Positions 44,516 through 52,476 of a stretch of DNA of 64,000 nucleotides are shown one piece after another. Location: contig NZ_WOXT01000001.1 in assembly GCF_009740395.1 (NCBI RefSeq), forward strand, positions 1,112,464-1,176,463, written 5' to 3'. Source of the DNA: Noviluteimonas gilva (GTDB lineage: Bacteria > Pseudomonadota > Gammaproteobacteria > Xanthomonadales > Xanthomonadaceae). The translations under genes were made by a program, and so were the position numbers. Positions within the stretch are counted from its first letter, which is position 1; each line of letters begins with the position of its first letter. The notes beneath the pieces were generated by a model that was not told the DNA's origin, ran no database searches, and saw only the letters and a list, made by a program, of their open reading frames with translations.

Positions 44516-45693
44516 GCGGGCAACCCGGGAAGTTCGAAGGCCACGCGCGCGCCGACGTCCAGCGACTGCGCCCACACGCGCCCGTCGTGCGACTCCACGA
44601 TGGTGCGGCACACGGCCAGGCCCATGCCCATGCCATCGGGCTTGGTGGTTTCGAACGGATCGAACATCGTCTGCGCGATCGCAGGCTCGATGCCCTTGCC
44701 GCGGTCGATCACTTCGAGCCGCACGCAGCCATTGTCTTCCTGCGTGCGGATGCGCAGCACGCGCGGCGCGGGCGTGTGTTCCATCGCGTCGCAGCCGTTC
44801 ATCACCAGGTTGAGCACGACCTGCTGCAGCTGGATGCGGTCGCCGGCGACGTGCGGCAGTTCGCCGGCCAGTTCCAGGTGCACGTCGACGCCGCGCTGCA
44901 ACAGATCGGCGCGCACCAGGTGCAATGCGTCGAGCACCACGCCGTTCAACCCGAGCGGCACGTGGTCGACATGTTCCTTGCGCAGCCATTTGCGCAGGCG
45001 CTGGATGACTTCGCCCGCGCGGCGATCGTCGACGACGATGTCGTCGATGATGTCGCGGATCTCGGTGAGGTCGGGTGGATCCGAACGCAGCAGGCGTTGC
45101 GCGGCTTGTGCGTTGCAGAGGATCGCGTAGAGCGGTTGGTTGATCTCGTGCGCGAGCGCGCCGGACAACTCGCCCAGCATCGCCACGCGCGACAGATGCG
45201 CGAGTTCGTCGCGCTGCAGGGTGGCTTCGCGTTCCTGGCGGCGGCGCTGCGTGGCGTCGGCGACCGTCAACAACGACAGGGTGGCGTTGCCGAGCACGAC
45301 CGTGCGGCATTCGACATCGACGGGCAGCTCGGAGCCGTCGGCGCGCGTGGCGAACAGTTCGCGCGCGCCCTGGTCGAAGGCGGGCACCAGCGTGTCGGCG
45401 AACACATGGGGCATCGCATCGTGCGAATAACCGAACAGGCTTGCGGCCGCCGAGTTGGCGAGCACCACGCGGCCGTCGGCGCCGGCCAGCAGGATCGCGG
45501 TCGGCACGGCGTCCAGCAGGATGCGCACCTGGTCGAGGGCGAGGGCGCGGCCGCGTTCGTGCGAGCTGAGCAGTTCGCGCGGGGGCGGATGCACGGGGTC
45601 GAACAGTGCGCCCTGCGCACGCGCTTGCCCGAACGCCACGCCGCGGATGACGACGTGGTCCCGGCCTGTGCCCGGGTCGATTCCTTGGCCCAT
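44512..45693 (-). CDS. PAS-domain sensor histidine kinase (FixL/NtrB-like)
   Basis: A soluble kinase of about 393 residues. A PAS domain spans about 55-165 (ILLDAVPTAILLAGADGRVV). The H-box is HEINQPLYAI with His182, followed by the N box (LQQVVLNLVMNGCDAME), G1 (VIDRGKGIEP) and G2 (GMGMGLAVCRTIVE). No transmembrane segment, so it senses a cytoplasmic signal. I placed the start at ATG 45693; a GTG at 45780 would add 29 residues of low coding likeness, and the N-terminus is uncertain. It pairs with the overlapping FixJ-like regulator. Confidence 0.83.
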   Translation of the reverse strand: MGQGIDPGTGRDHVVIRGVAFGQARAQGALFDPVHPPPRELLSSHERGRALALDQVRILLDAVPTAILLAGADGRVVLANSAAASLFGYSHDAMPHVFADTLVPAFDQGARELFATRADGSELPVDVECRTVVLGNATLSLLTVADATQRRRQEREATLQRDELAHLSRVAMLGELSGALAHEINQPLYAILCNAQAAQRLLRSDPPDLTEIRDIIDDIVVDDRRAGEVIQRLRKWLRKEHVDHVPLGLNGVVLDALHLVRADLLQRGVDVHLELAGELPHVAGDRIQLQQVVLNLVMNGCDAMEHTPAPRVLRIRTQEDNGCVRLEVIDRGKGIEPAIAQTMFDPFETTKPDGMGMGLAVCRTIVESHDGRVWAQSLDVGARVAFELPGLPA

Positions 45694-45829
45694 CTGGACG
45701 GCCCAGCACCCGCGGGGGTGGGTGCGCGCTTGTGGCGGACTGCTCCAACCCGAACGGGTGACCCGAAGCGTGGCGGCCACGGGCGCCCCATCCGGGGGAT
45801 TTACGGCTCCGGCACCAGAATCCGCCGCG

Positions 45830-45845
45830 TTGCCCCAAGGGGCAA
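45830..45845. promoter_or_regulatory. Perfect palindrome TTGCCCC-AA-GGGGCAA
   Basis: A 16-bp perfect palindrome with 7-base arms about 137 bases before the kinase start and 171 bases before the outer-membrane protein gene. Size and symmetry fit a dimeric LuxR-type regulator, and the FixJ-like protein encoded next to it is the obvious candidate. Confidence 0.5.
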
Positions 45846-45937
45846 TATCCGCCCATCGGATGCATGCCTAGCATCGAACCGTTCGTCGGCGGCGGGGGCC
45901 GGCGTTCATCGCCATCGCTGGTTCGAAAACCCTGTCC

Positions 45938-45964
45938 GGACAACGGCAGGACGAAACGTTGTCC
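45938..45964. promoter_or_regulatory. Inverted repeat upstream of outer-membrane protein gene
   Basis: GGACAACG and CGTTGTCC are perfect 8-base arms separated by 11 bases, ending 52 bases before the ATG at 46017. It could be an operator or a leader hairpin. Confidence 0.4.
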
Positions 45965-46016
45965 TTGTTGAACGCAGGGTCGGCGTCCACGCAAGCGCAG
46001 TGTCCGAGGAGAGGTC

Positions 46017-46844
46017 ATGAAGATCGCCGCGATGTCCCTGCTTTCGCTCGCCGCAATGGCCCTGCTTGCGCCGTCGCCGGCGCGCGCGGTCGAACCCCTC
46101 GACACCTTCAGCTTCCGCGTCGGCGGCTACATCACCTCCTGGGACACCGAGGTCCGGGCCGACGGCACCACGCGGCGCGGCACCGAGCTCGACCTCAAAC
46201 GCGACTTCGGCCTCGACGACAGCGCGACCATCGGCTACGTCGGCGTGACCTGGCGTCCGTGGGAGAGCCACGAGTTCGGCCTGACCTATTACCAGGACGA
46301 TGCCGACTCCACGCGCACGATCTCGCGCGACATCACCTTCGAGGACACGACCTACACGGCGAACAGCACCCTCAGCGTCGATGTCGGCATCGATGCGTAC
46401 GAGGGCTATTACGTCTGGTGGGCCGCGCAGAAGGAAAACTGGTCGCTCGGCCCGCGCGTCGGCCTGATCTGGTATCGGCTCGACATCGCGATGGCGCTGC
46501 AGGTCGACGCCAGCGGCAATGCCGCGGGCGGTGCGTTCCGCGAGGAAGCGAAAGCGGATCTGCCGTCGCTGACGATCGGCGGCTCATGGCGCTGGACGCC
46601 GGGCGGGCACAACAAGTGGCGCATCGGCGCGGACGCCGGTTACTTCAAGGCGAACGTCAACGATGTCGACGGCGACGTGACCTTCGGCCGCATCGGCGTC
46701 GAATTCTTCCCGTGGGAACGCTCGGGATTCTCGCTCGACTACACCACCAGCAAGATCAGCGTCGACGCTGCCAAGTCGGACTTCGTCGGCAACCTCGATT
46801 TCATCGATAGCGGCCTCAAGCTCGGATACATCTACCGCTGGTGA
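46017..46844 (+). CDS. Outer-membrane beta-barrel protein, unknown function
   Basis: A 275-residue protein: signal peptide ending SPARA, then alternating amphipathic strands (FRVGGYITSW, ATIGYVGVTWRPW, HEFGLTYYQDD, KLGYIYRW) and a C-terminal aromatic Trp, typical of small outer-membrane barrels. It has strong GAGGAGAGG translation signals. It lies between the two-component genes and the cbb3 locus; expression control by the FixJ-like regulator is inferred. No specific family recognised. Confidence 0.8.
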   Translation: MKIAAMSLLSLAAMALLAPSPARAVEPLDTFSFRVGGYITSWDTEVRADGTTRRGTELDLKRDFGLDDSATIGYVGVTWRPWESHEFGLTYYQDDADSTRTISRDITFEDTTYTANSTLSVDVGIDAYEGYYVWWAAQKENWSLGPRVGLIWYRLDIAMALQVDASGNAAGGAFREEAKADLPSLTIGGSWRWTPGGHNKWRIGADAGYFKANVNDVDGDVTFGRIGVEFFPWERSGFSLDYTTSKISVDAAKSDFVGNLDFIDSGLKLGYIYRW

Positions 46845-46875
46845 TCGCACCACGGCAGGTTTCGCCGAACCGGAT

Positions 46876-46889
46876 TTGATCCGGATCAA
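46876..46889. promoter_or_regulatory. FNR/ANR box upstream of ccoN
   Basis: TTGAT-CCGG-ATCAA is a perfect match to the FNR consensus and fully palindromic. Its centre is about 60 bases upstream of the ccoN ATG, which allows the class II position (-41.5) with a leader of about 19 bases. An fnr gene with all four cysteines is encoded at 55761-56519. Confidence 0.88.
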
Positions 46890-46942
46890 ATCGGCGGAAC
46901 GTGGAGTCCGGGAAACTGCGCGCACCAAAGCGGGGTCCCCCA

Positions 46943-48421
46943 ATGAACGATGTCGTGCTAACCCCCGGGGCCGGCCCGGTCGACGCCGCGGAAGCCCCGC
47001 GCCGCGTCGCCTACAACGACAAGGTCGTCCTCCAGTTCTCGATCGCCACCATCGTGTGGGGCATCGTGGGCATGGCCGTCGGCCTGTTCATCGCCGCGCA
47101 GTTGTACTGGCCCACGCTGGGCGAGGGGATTCCGTGGCTGTCCTATGGGCGGCTGCGACCGCTGCACACCAACGCGGTGATCTTCGCCTTCGGCGGCAGC
47201 GCGCTGATGGCGACCTCCCTGCACGTCGTGCAGCGCACCTGCGGCGCGCGCGTGATCTCCGACAAACTCGCCAGTTTCGTGTTCTGGGGCTGGCAGGCGG
47301 TGATCGTGTCGGCCGCGATCACCTTGCCGCTGGGCATCACGCAGAGCAAGGAATACGCCGAACTCGAATGGCCCATCGACCTGTTGATCACGGTCGTGTG
47401 GGTCGCGTACGCCGTCCTGTTCTTCGGCACGATCGTCAAGCGCCAGGGGCGGCACATCTACGTGGCGAACTGGTTCTACGGCAGCTTCATCATCGCCATC
47501 GCGTTGCTGCACATCGTCAACAACGTCGCGCTGCCGGCGAGCATGACCAAGTCGTACATCGTCTACACCGGCGCCGTGGATGCGATGGTGCAGTGGTGGT
47601 ACGGGCACAACGCCGTCGGGTTCTTCCTGACCGCCGGTTTCCTGGGAATGATGTACTACTACGTGCCCAAGCAGGCCGGTCGCCCGGTGTATTCGTATCG
47701 CTTGTCGATCGTGCACTTCTGGGCGCTGATCGCGGTGTACATGTGGGCCGGGCCGCATCACCTGCAGTACACCGCGCTGCCCGATTGGGCGCAGTCGCTG
47801 GGCATGGTGTTTTCGCTGATCCTGCTGGCGCCGTCGTGGGGCGGCGCGCTCAACGGCATCCTGACCCTGTCGGGCGTCTGGTACAAACTGCGCACCGACC
47901 CGATCCTCAAGTTCCTCATCGTCGCGATCAGCTTCTACATGATCGCCACGTTCGAGGGACCGATGATGTCGATCAAGACGGTCAACTCGCTGTCGCACTA
48001 CACCGACTGGACCGTCGGCCACGTGCACGCCGGCGCGCTCGGCTGGGTGGCGATGATTTCCGTCGGCGCGATCTACGCGATGTTGCCGAAGCTGGTGGGC
48101 GCGCAGCAGATGTATTCGACGAAGTGGATCGACGTGCACTTCTGGATGCACACCCTCGGCGTGGTGTTCTACATCGTCGCGATGTGGATCGCCGGCGTGA
48201 TGCAGGGCCTGATGTGGCGCGCGACCAATCCCGACGGGACGCTCACCTACAGCTTCATCGAAGCGCTCAACGCGACCTATCCCTATTACCTCGTGCGCTT
48301 CGCAGGCGGTGCGCTCGTGCTCTCCGGGATGCTCCTGATGGCGCTGAACGCATGGAAGACCTGGGCCACCGCGAAGTCCCCCGCCGCCGGCGCGGCGCTC
48401 GCCGCCAACGCTCCCGCCTGA
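46943..48421 (+). CDS. ccoN: cbb3-type cytochrome c oxidase subunit I
   Basis: Catalytic subunit of the high-affinity oxidase, with low-spin heme b and the heme b3-CuB centre that reduces O2. 492 residues, about 12 helices. The heme-ligand histidines lie in [10 protein letters not shown] (H75) and [12 protein letters not shown], the CuB histidines in [10 protein letters not shown] and AGPHHLQYT. The ATG at 46943 follows the FNR box by 53 bases; the ribosome site is weak (CGGGGTCCCCC). First gene of ccoNOQP. Confidence 0.97.
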   Translation: MNDVVLTPGAGPVDAAEAPRRVAYNDKVVLQFSIATIVWGIVGMAVGLFIAAQLYWPTLGEGIPWLSYGRLRPLHTNAVIFAFGGSALMATSLHVVQRTCGARVISDKLASFVFWGWQAVIVSAAITLPLGITQSKEYAELEWPIDLLITVVWVAYAVLFFGTIVKRQGRHIYVANWFYGSFIIAIALLHIVNNVALPASMTKSYIVYTGAVDAMVQWWYGHNAVGFFLTAGFLGMMYYYVPKQAGRPVYSYRLSIVHFWALIAVYMWAGPHHLQYTALPDWAQSLGMVFSLILLAPSWGGALNGILTLSGVWYKLRTDPILKFLIVAISFYMIATFEGPMMSIKTVNSLSHYTDWTVGHVHAGALGWVAMISVGAIYAMLPKLVGAQQMYSTKWIDVHFWMHTLGVVFYIVAMWIAGVMQGLMWRATNPDGTLTYSFIEALNATYPYYLVRFAGGALVLSGMLLMALNAWKTWATAKSPAAGAALAANAPA

Positions 48422-48428
48422 GGCCGAC

Positions 48429-49058
48429 ATGGCAACGCAACCTCCGCACAACCCGCACGAGAAGATCGAAAAGAACATCGGCCTGATGGCGGTGCTGATC
48501 GCCGTGGTCGTGTCCTTCGGCGGCCTGGCGGAAATCGTGCCGTTGATGTACCAGGCCGACACCATCAAACCCTTGCCGGGCATCGTGCCGTATCCGGCGT
48601 TGCAACTGGCCGGGCGCGATGTCTACGTGCGCGAAGGTTGCTACAACTGCCATTCGCAGATGGTGCGCACGCTGCGCTTCGAAACCGAGCGCTACGGGCA
48701 TTACTCGCTCGCCGGCGAATCGGTCTACGACCATCCCTTCCAATGGGGCAGCAAGCGCACGGGGCCGGACCTGGCGCGCGTCGGCGGCCGCTATTCCGAC
48801 GACTGGCATCGCGTGCACCTGATCGATCCGCGCGCGGTGGTGCCCGAGTCGAACATGCCGTCCTTCCCGTGGCTCGAACACGCGCCCATCGACGGCAAGC
48901 AGATCGCGCAACACATGCGCACGCTGCAGACCATCGGCGATCCCTACACCGATGCGCAGATCGCGCGCGCGGAAGCCGATGTCGCCGACAAGACCGAACT
49001 GGATGCCGTCGTCGCGTACCTGCAGGCGCTCGGCAAGCACGCACCGAGAGGGAACTGA
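48429..49058 (+). CDS. ccoO: cbb3 oxidase subunit II, monoheme cytochrome c
   Basis: A 209-residue subunit with one N-terminal transmembrane helix (about 17-38) and a periplasmic heme c domain: CYNCH at 71-75, with methionine ligand candidates in SNMPSFPWL. It passes electrons from CcoP to CcoN. Seven bases after ccoN. Confidence 0.97.
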   Translation: MATQPPHNPHEKIEKNIGLMAVLIAVVVSFGGLAEIVPLMYQADTIKPLPGIVPYPALQLAGRDVYVREGCYNCHSQMVRTLRFETERYGHYSLAGESVYDHPFQWGSKRTGPDLARVGGRYSDDWHRVHLIDPRAVVPESNMPSFPWLEHAPIDGKQIAQHMRTLQTIGDPYTDAQIARAEADVADKTELDAVVAYLQALGKHAPRGN

Positions 49059-49059
49059 G

Positions 49060-49206
49060 ATGGTCGCCGGCATCGTGACCGCGTTGTTGCTGGCGGTGTT
49101 CATCGGCGGATGGGCGTGGGCGTGGAGCCCGCGTCGCCGCGAAGCCTTCGACCGCGCCGCGCGCATGCCGCTGCACGAGGACGACGGGCAGGAGGACGCA
49201 CCATGA
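49060..49206 (+). CDS. ccoQ: cbb3 oxidase small subunit
   Basis: A 48-residue protein: one transmembrane helix (about 3-22, AGIVTALLLAVFIGGWAWAW) followed by a charged tail (SPRRREAFDRAARMPLHEDD). It fits CcoQ/FixQ in size, topology and position, one base after ccoO and overlapping ccoP (ATGA). It stabilises the oxidase complex. Confidence 0.88.
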   Translation: MVAGIVTALLLAVFIGGWAWAWSPRRREAFDRAARMPLHEDDGQEDAP

Positions 49207-50144
49207 TGACGCCGGGTTGGTCGTGGTACGTGATCGCGCTGGTCGTGATCAACATCGTCGGCTGCGGCTGGCTGCTGTGGTGGACCGCCAAGCGCCGGCC
49301 GGGCGACCCGAAGCCGGAAGACACCAGCCACTACTGGGACGACGGCGACATCACCGAATACAACAAGCCGCTGCCGAAGTGGTGGATCAACCTGTTCTGG
49401 ATCACGATCTTCTTCAGCGTCGCGTACCTGTTGTGGTTCCCGGGCATGGGCGCATTCGCCGGATACGGCAAGTGGACCTCGGGCAAGGAACACGACTTCG
49501 CGCAGCAGGCCGACAACGCGCGGCTGGAGGAAACCTTCGCGCCGTATCGCGGCAAATCCATCGACGTGCTCGCGGCCAATCCCGATGCCCGCCGTCTGGG
49601 CCGCTCGATCTTCAACAACACGTGCGCGACCTGCCACGGCTCCTCGGCGAAAGGCGCGATCGGCTATCCCAATCTCACCGACGACATCTGGCACTGGGGC
49701 GGATCGCCCGATCGCATCCTGCAGACCGTGCTCGACGGCCGCGAAGGCGTGATGCCCGAATGGGGCAAGGTGCTCACCGGCATGGGCGGCCCGTATGCCG
49801 TCGGCGATGTCGCCGCGTACGTGCGTGCGTTGCCCGACCCCGCGCACCGCATGCAGAACAACTTCGGCGCCGCGCGCGGCAAGCAACTGTTCGAAAACGT
49901 GTGTGCCGGTTGCCACGGCAAGGACGGCAAGGGCAACCCGGAACTCGGCGCGCCGGACCTGACCGACGACTACTGGATGTACGGCGACGACAGCGCGAGC
50001 CTGCAGGCGACGATCGCCAACGGTCGCAAGGGCAGCATGCCCGCACATCGCGCGCTGCTCGGCGAAACGCGTGCGCGCCTGGTCGCGGCCTATGTCTGGT
50101 CGCTGTCGCATCCCGAGCCGGCCGTCGCGGGAGCGCAACGATGA
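49203..50144 (+). CDS. ccoP: cbb3 oxidase subunit III, diheme cytochrome c
   Basis: A 313-residue subunit with two N-terminal helices (about 7-28 and 60-79) and two c-type heme domains: CATCH at 141-145 and CAGCH at 234-238, with distal Met candidates in EGVMPEWG and GSMPAHR. It accepts electrons from soluble cytochromes. GGAGG stands nine bases upstream; start overlaps ccoQ stop. Confidence 0.97.
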   Translation: MMTPGWSWYVIALVVINIVGCGWLLWWTAKRRPGDPKPEDTSHYWDDGDITEYNKPLPKWWINLFWITIFFSVAYLLWFPGMGAFAGYGKWTSGKEHDFAQQADNARLEETFAPYRGKSIDVLAANPDARRLGRSIFNNTCATCHGSSAKGAIGYPNLTDDIWHWGGSPDRILQTVLDGREGVMPEWGKVLTGMGGPYAVGDVAAYVRALPDPAHRMQNNFGAARGKQLFENVCAGCHGKDGKGNPELGAPDLTDDYWMYGDDSASLQATIANGRKGSMPAHRALLGETRARLVAAYVWSLSHPEPAVAGAQR

Positions 50145-50425
50145 ACGCGACCTTCGATCATCCGCCGCGCCCGATCGCGCAGCGCGTCGGCGCGATCGCG
50201 TGGCCGAGCTTCTTCGCCGCGGGCGTGGCCACGATGGTGTTCTTCGCCTTCGTCGATCCGATGGCGCTGCGCGACATCACCTTCCCTCACGTCGCGGTGG
50301 GACGCGAACTCGGCTACACGATCGGCTTCTTCCTGTTCTGGGTGGCCACCGCGTCGTCGAGCCTGTTCACCTGGTGGTTGTTGCGGCCGGGCAGCCGGTT
50401 CAACCGCCCCTTGCCCGGACCCTGA
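50141..50425 (+). CDS. Small two-helix membrane protein within the cco operon
   Basis: A 94-residue protein with two hydrophobic segments (about 22-42 and 58-80) and a short N-terminal segment FDHPPRPIAQRVGAIAWPSF. The ATG overlaps the ccoP stop (ATGA) and it ends three bases before ccoG, so it is translated with the oxidase genes. I do not recognise a cco assembly family. Its position suggests an assembly factor or extra subunit. Confidence 0.75.
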   Translation: MNATFDHPPRPIAQRVGAIAWPSFFAAGVATMVFFAFVDPMALRDITFPHVAVGRELGYTIGFFLFWVATASSSLFTWWLLRPGSRFNRPLPGP

Positions 50426-50428
50426 GCG

Positions 50429-51976
50429 ATGTCCAAGGCGATCGACCTGGCGCTCGTCGAAGAGGCGGGGGGCTTCTACGTCAGCGAGCGCAAGGTGTAT
50501 CCGCGCGATGTGTCGGGGCGCTTCTCGCGCCTGCGCGTGATCGCGGTCTGGTGGCTGCTCGGCATGTTCTACGTGTTTCCGTGGCTGCGCTGGGGCGGCC
50601 GGCAGGCGGTGTTGTTCGACCTGCCGGCGCGCAAGTTCCATGTCTTCGGGTTGACGTTCTGGCCGCAGGACTTCCTGTTCCTTGCGTTGTTGCTGATCGT
50701 CGCGGGCGTCGGGCTGTTCTTCTTCACCGCGATCGCCGGACGCCTGTGGTGCGGGTATGCGTGCCCGCAAACGGTGTGGACCGAAGCCTTCCTGTGGATC
50801 GAGCGGCGCTTCGAAGGCGACCGCGCAACGCGCATCAAGCTGGATGCCGCGCCCTGGTCGGCGCGCAAAGTCGCGCGCAAGGGCGGCAAGCACGTCGCGT
50901 GGATCGTCTTCGCGCTGTGGACCGGCTTCACCTTCGTCGGCTTCTTCACGCCGATCCGCGATCTCGCCGCGCGCGCGATGCCCTTCGCGTGGGGCGGTTG
51001 GGAAACCTTCTGGGTGTTGTTCTACGCGTTGGCGACGTGGGGCAACGCGGGCTTCCTGCGGGAACAGGTGTGCAAGTACATGTGCCCGTATGCGCGCTTC
51101 CAGAGCGCGATGTTCGATCGCGACACGCTGTTGATCGCGTACGACCCGATGCGCGGCGAACCGCGCGGCCCGCGTCGGCGCGGCATGCCGAGCGTGCTCG
51201 AACGCGCGCGCGGCTTGCTGTCGCTGGATGCGGCCATGGATTACGTGCGGCGCGCGGCCTTGCTGCCGACCGCCGCGAGCGCGAGCCTGCATGCGCGCGG
51301 CACCATCACCTTCGATGCCGGTCCGGTCGAACCCTTGCCGAAATTCGAGGCAGTGGAACTGGGCGATTGCATCGATTGCACGATGTGCGTGCAGGTGTGC
51401 CCGACCGGCATCGACATCCGCAACGGCCTGCAATACGAGTGCATCGCCTGCGGCGCATGCGTGGACGCGTGCGACGAGGTGATGGGCAAGATGGGCTATC
51501 CGCGCGGGTTGATCCGCTACACGACGCAGCACGCGGTGGACGGAAAGCGCACGCGGTTCCTGCGCACGCGCGTGTTCGTGTACGGCGGGGTCCTCGTGGC
51601 GATGACGGTGGCGTTCATCGCGGGCGTTGCGATGCGCGCGCCGTTCACCGTGGAAGCCTTGCGCGACCGCAACGCGCTGTATCGCACGACGGCCGAAGGG
51701 ATCGAGAACGGCTACACGCTGAAGATCGCGAACAAGCGCGACCATGCGGCGCGTTTCGCGATCACGCTCTCGTCCGGCACGCGTGGCCTGGTCCTGCGCC
51801 AGGCGCCGGTGGTCACGATCCCCGCCGGTGAAGTCGCCTCCGTCCCGGTCACCGTTTTCGCGCCGGCGACACTGTCGGGGCGGCACGACCTGCGCTTCGA
51901 AGTGTCCGCACTGGATGGCGATCCGCGTAGCACAGAGACGACAGGCAGTACGTTTTTCGGACCGGTGTCGCGATGA
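50429..51976 (+). CDS. ccoG: cbb3 assembly iron-sulfur protein with internal insertion
   Basis: A 515-residue membrane protein of the CcoG/RdxA family, a cupric reductase acting in copper delivery to CcoN. Four transmembrane helices (about 38-55, 82-103, 155-173, 190-209), the CxxxC pairs WCGYACPQ and CKYMCPY, two ferredoxin-type clusters (C314-C317-C320-C324 and C338-C341-C344-C348) and a C-terminal periplasmic FixG domain are all visible. Between GEPRG (243-247) and LGDC (311-314) there are about 63 residues where related proteins have about a dozen; the extra stretch is GC3-rich and in frame, so it looks genuinely coding. Confidence 0.93.
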   Translation: MSKAIDLALVEEAGGFYVSERKVYPRDVSGRFSRLRVIAVWWLLGMFYVFPWLRWGGRQAVLFDLPARKFHVFGLTFWPQDFLFLALLLIVAGVGLFFFTAIAGRLWCGYACPQTVWTEAFLWIERRFEGDRATRIKLDAAPWSARKVARKGGKHVAWIVFALWTGFTFVGFFTPIRDLAARAMPFAWGGWETFWVLFYALATWGNAGFLREQVCKYMCPYARFQSAMFDRDTLLIAYDPMRGEPRGPRRRGMPSVLERARGLLSLDAAMDYVRRAALLPTAASASLHARGTITFDAGPVEPLPKFEAVELGDCIDCTMCVQVCPTGIDIRNGLQYECIACGACVDACDEVMGKMGYPRGLIRYTTQHAVDGKRTRFLRTRVFVYGGVLVAMTVAFIAGVAMRAPFTVEALRDRNALYRTTAEGIENGYTLKIANKRDHAARFAITLSSGTRGLVLRQAPVVTIPAGEVASVPVTVFAPATLSGRHDLRFEVSALDGDPRSTETTGSTFFGPVSR

Positions 51977-52476
51977 AGCGTCGTCCCTCGCACTCTGCGT
52001 GGCGTCAGCCGCTGGTGTGGCTGGTCTTCTCGCTGCCTGCGATGTCCGTGGTCGCCGGTTTCGCATTGCTGGCGCTCGCCGGCGGGCCGATCGATGCGGT
52101 CGCCGATCCGGTCCGGCGTACCGCACAGGTGCAGGACACCGACCTCAGCCCGGATCTCGAAGCGCGACGCATGGGCTTGTCGGCCCGCATTCATCGGGTC
52201 GGCATGGTGCTCGACGTCGTGCCGGTCGGCGCGGGATTCGATCGCGCCGCGCCGCTGGAGTTGGTGCTGCGCCATCCGGTGCTCGCCTCGAAGGACCGTC
52301 GCGTCACGCTCGAACCCTCGGTGGCCGGTTGGAGCGGGCGCATCGGTGGATTCGACGACGCGCACGACTGGGTGCTCGAACTCGCGCCGCCGGATCGCCA
52401 TTGGCGGTTGCGCGGGCGCTGGCAGGCGCGTGCGGCGCACGCCGAAGTCGGCCCCGCCCTGGCGCGTGCGCAATGA
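51973..52476 (+). CDS. ccoH: FixH/CcoH family protein
   Basis: A 167-residue protein with one N-terminal transmembrane helix (about 13-36) and a periplasmic beta-sandwich (VGMVLDVVPVGAGF ... LELVLRHPV ... LELAPPDRHWRLRGRW). It fits the FixH family required for cbb3 assembly. Its start overlaps the ccoG stop and its stop overlaps ccoI. Confidence 0.85.
   Translation: MKRRPSHSAWRQPLVWLVFSLPAMSVVAGFALLALAGGPIDAVADPVRRTAQVQDTDLSPDLEARRMGLSARIHRVGMVLDVVPVGAGFDRAAPLELVLRHPVLASKDRRVTLEPSVAGWSGRIGGFDDAHDWVLELAPPDRHWRLRGRWQARAAHAEVGPALARAQ

Larger units (their letters stand above)
45694..46016. other. 323-base divergent intergenic region
   Basis: Between the kinase gene and the outer-membrane protein gene I see no coding sequence of its own (unless the kinase begins at 45780). 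It holds two inverted repeats, listed separately, and a good ribosome site (GAGGAGAGG) for the gene at 46017. It presumably contains two divergent promoters; no consensus -35/-10 pair is clear. Confidence 0.6.
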
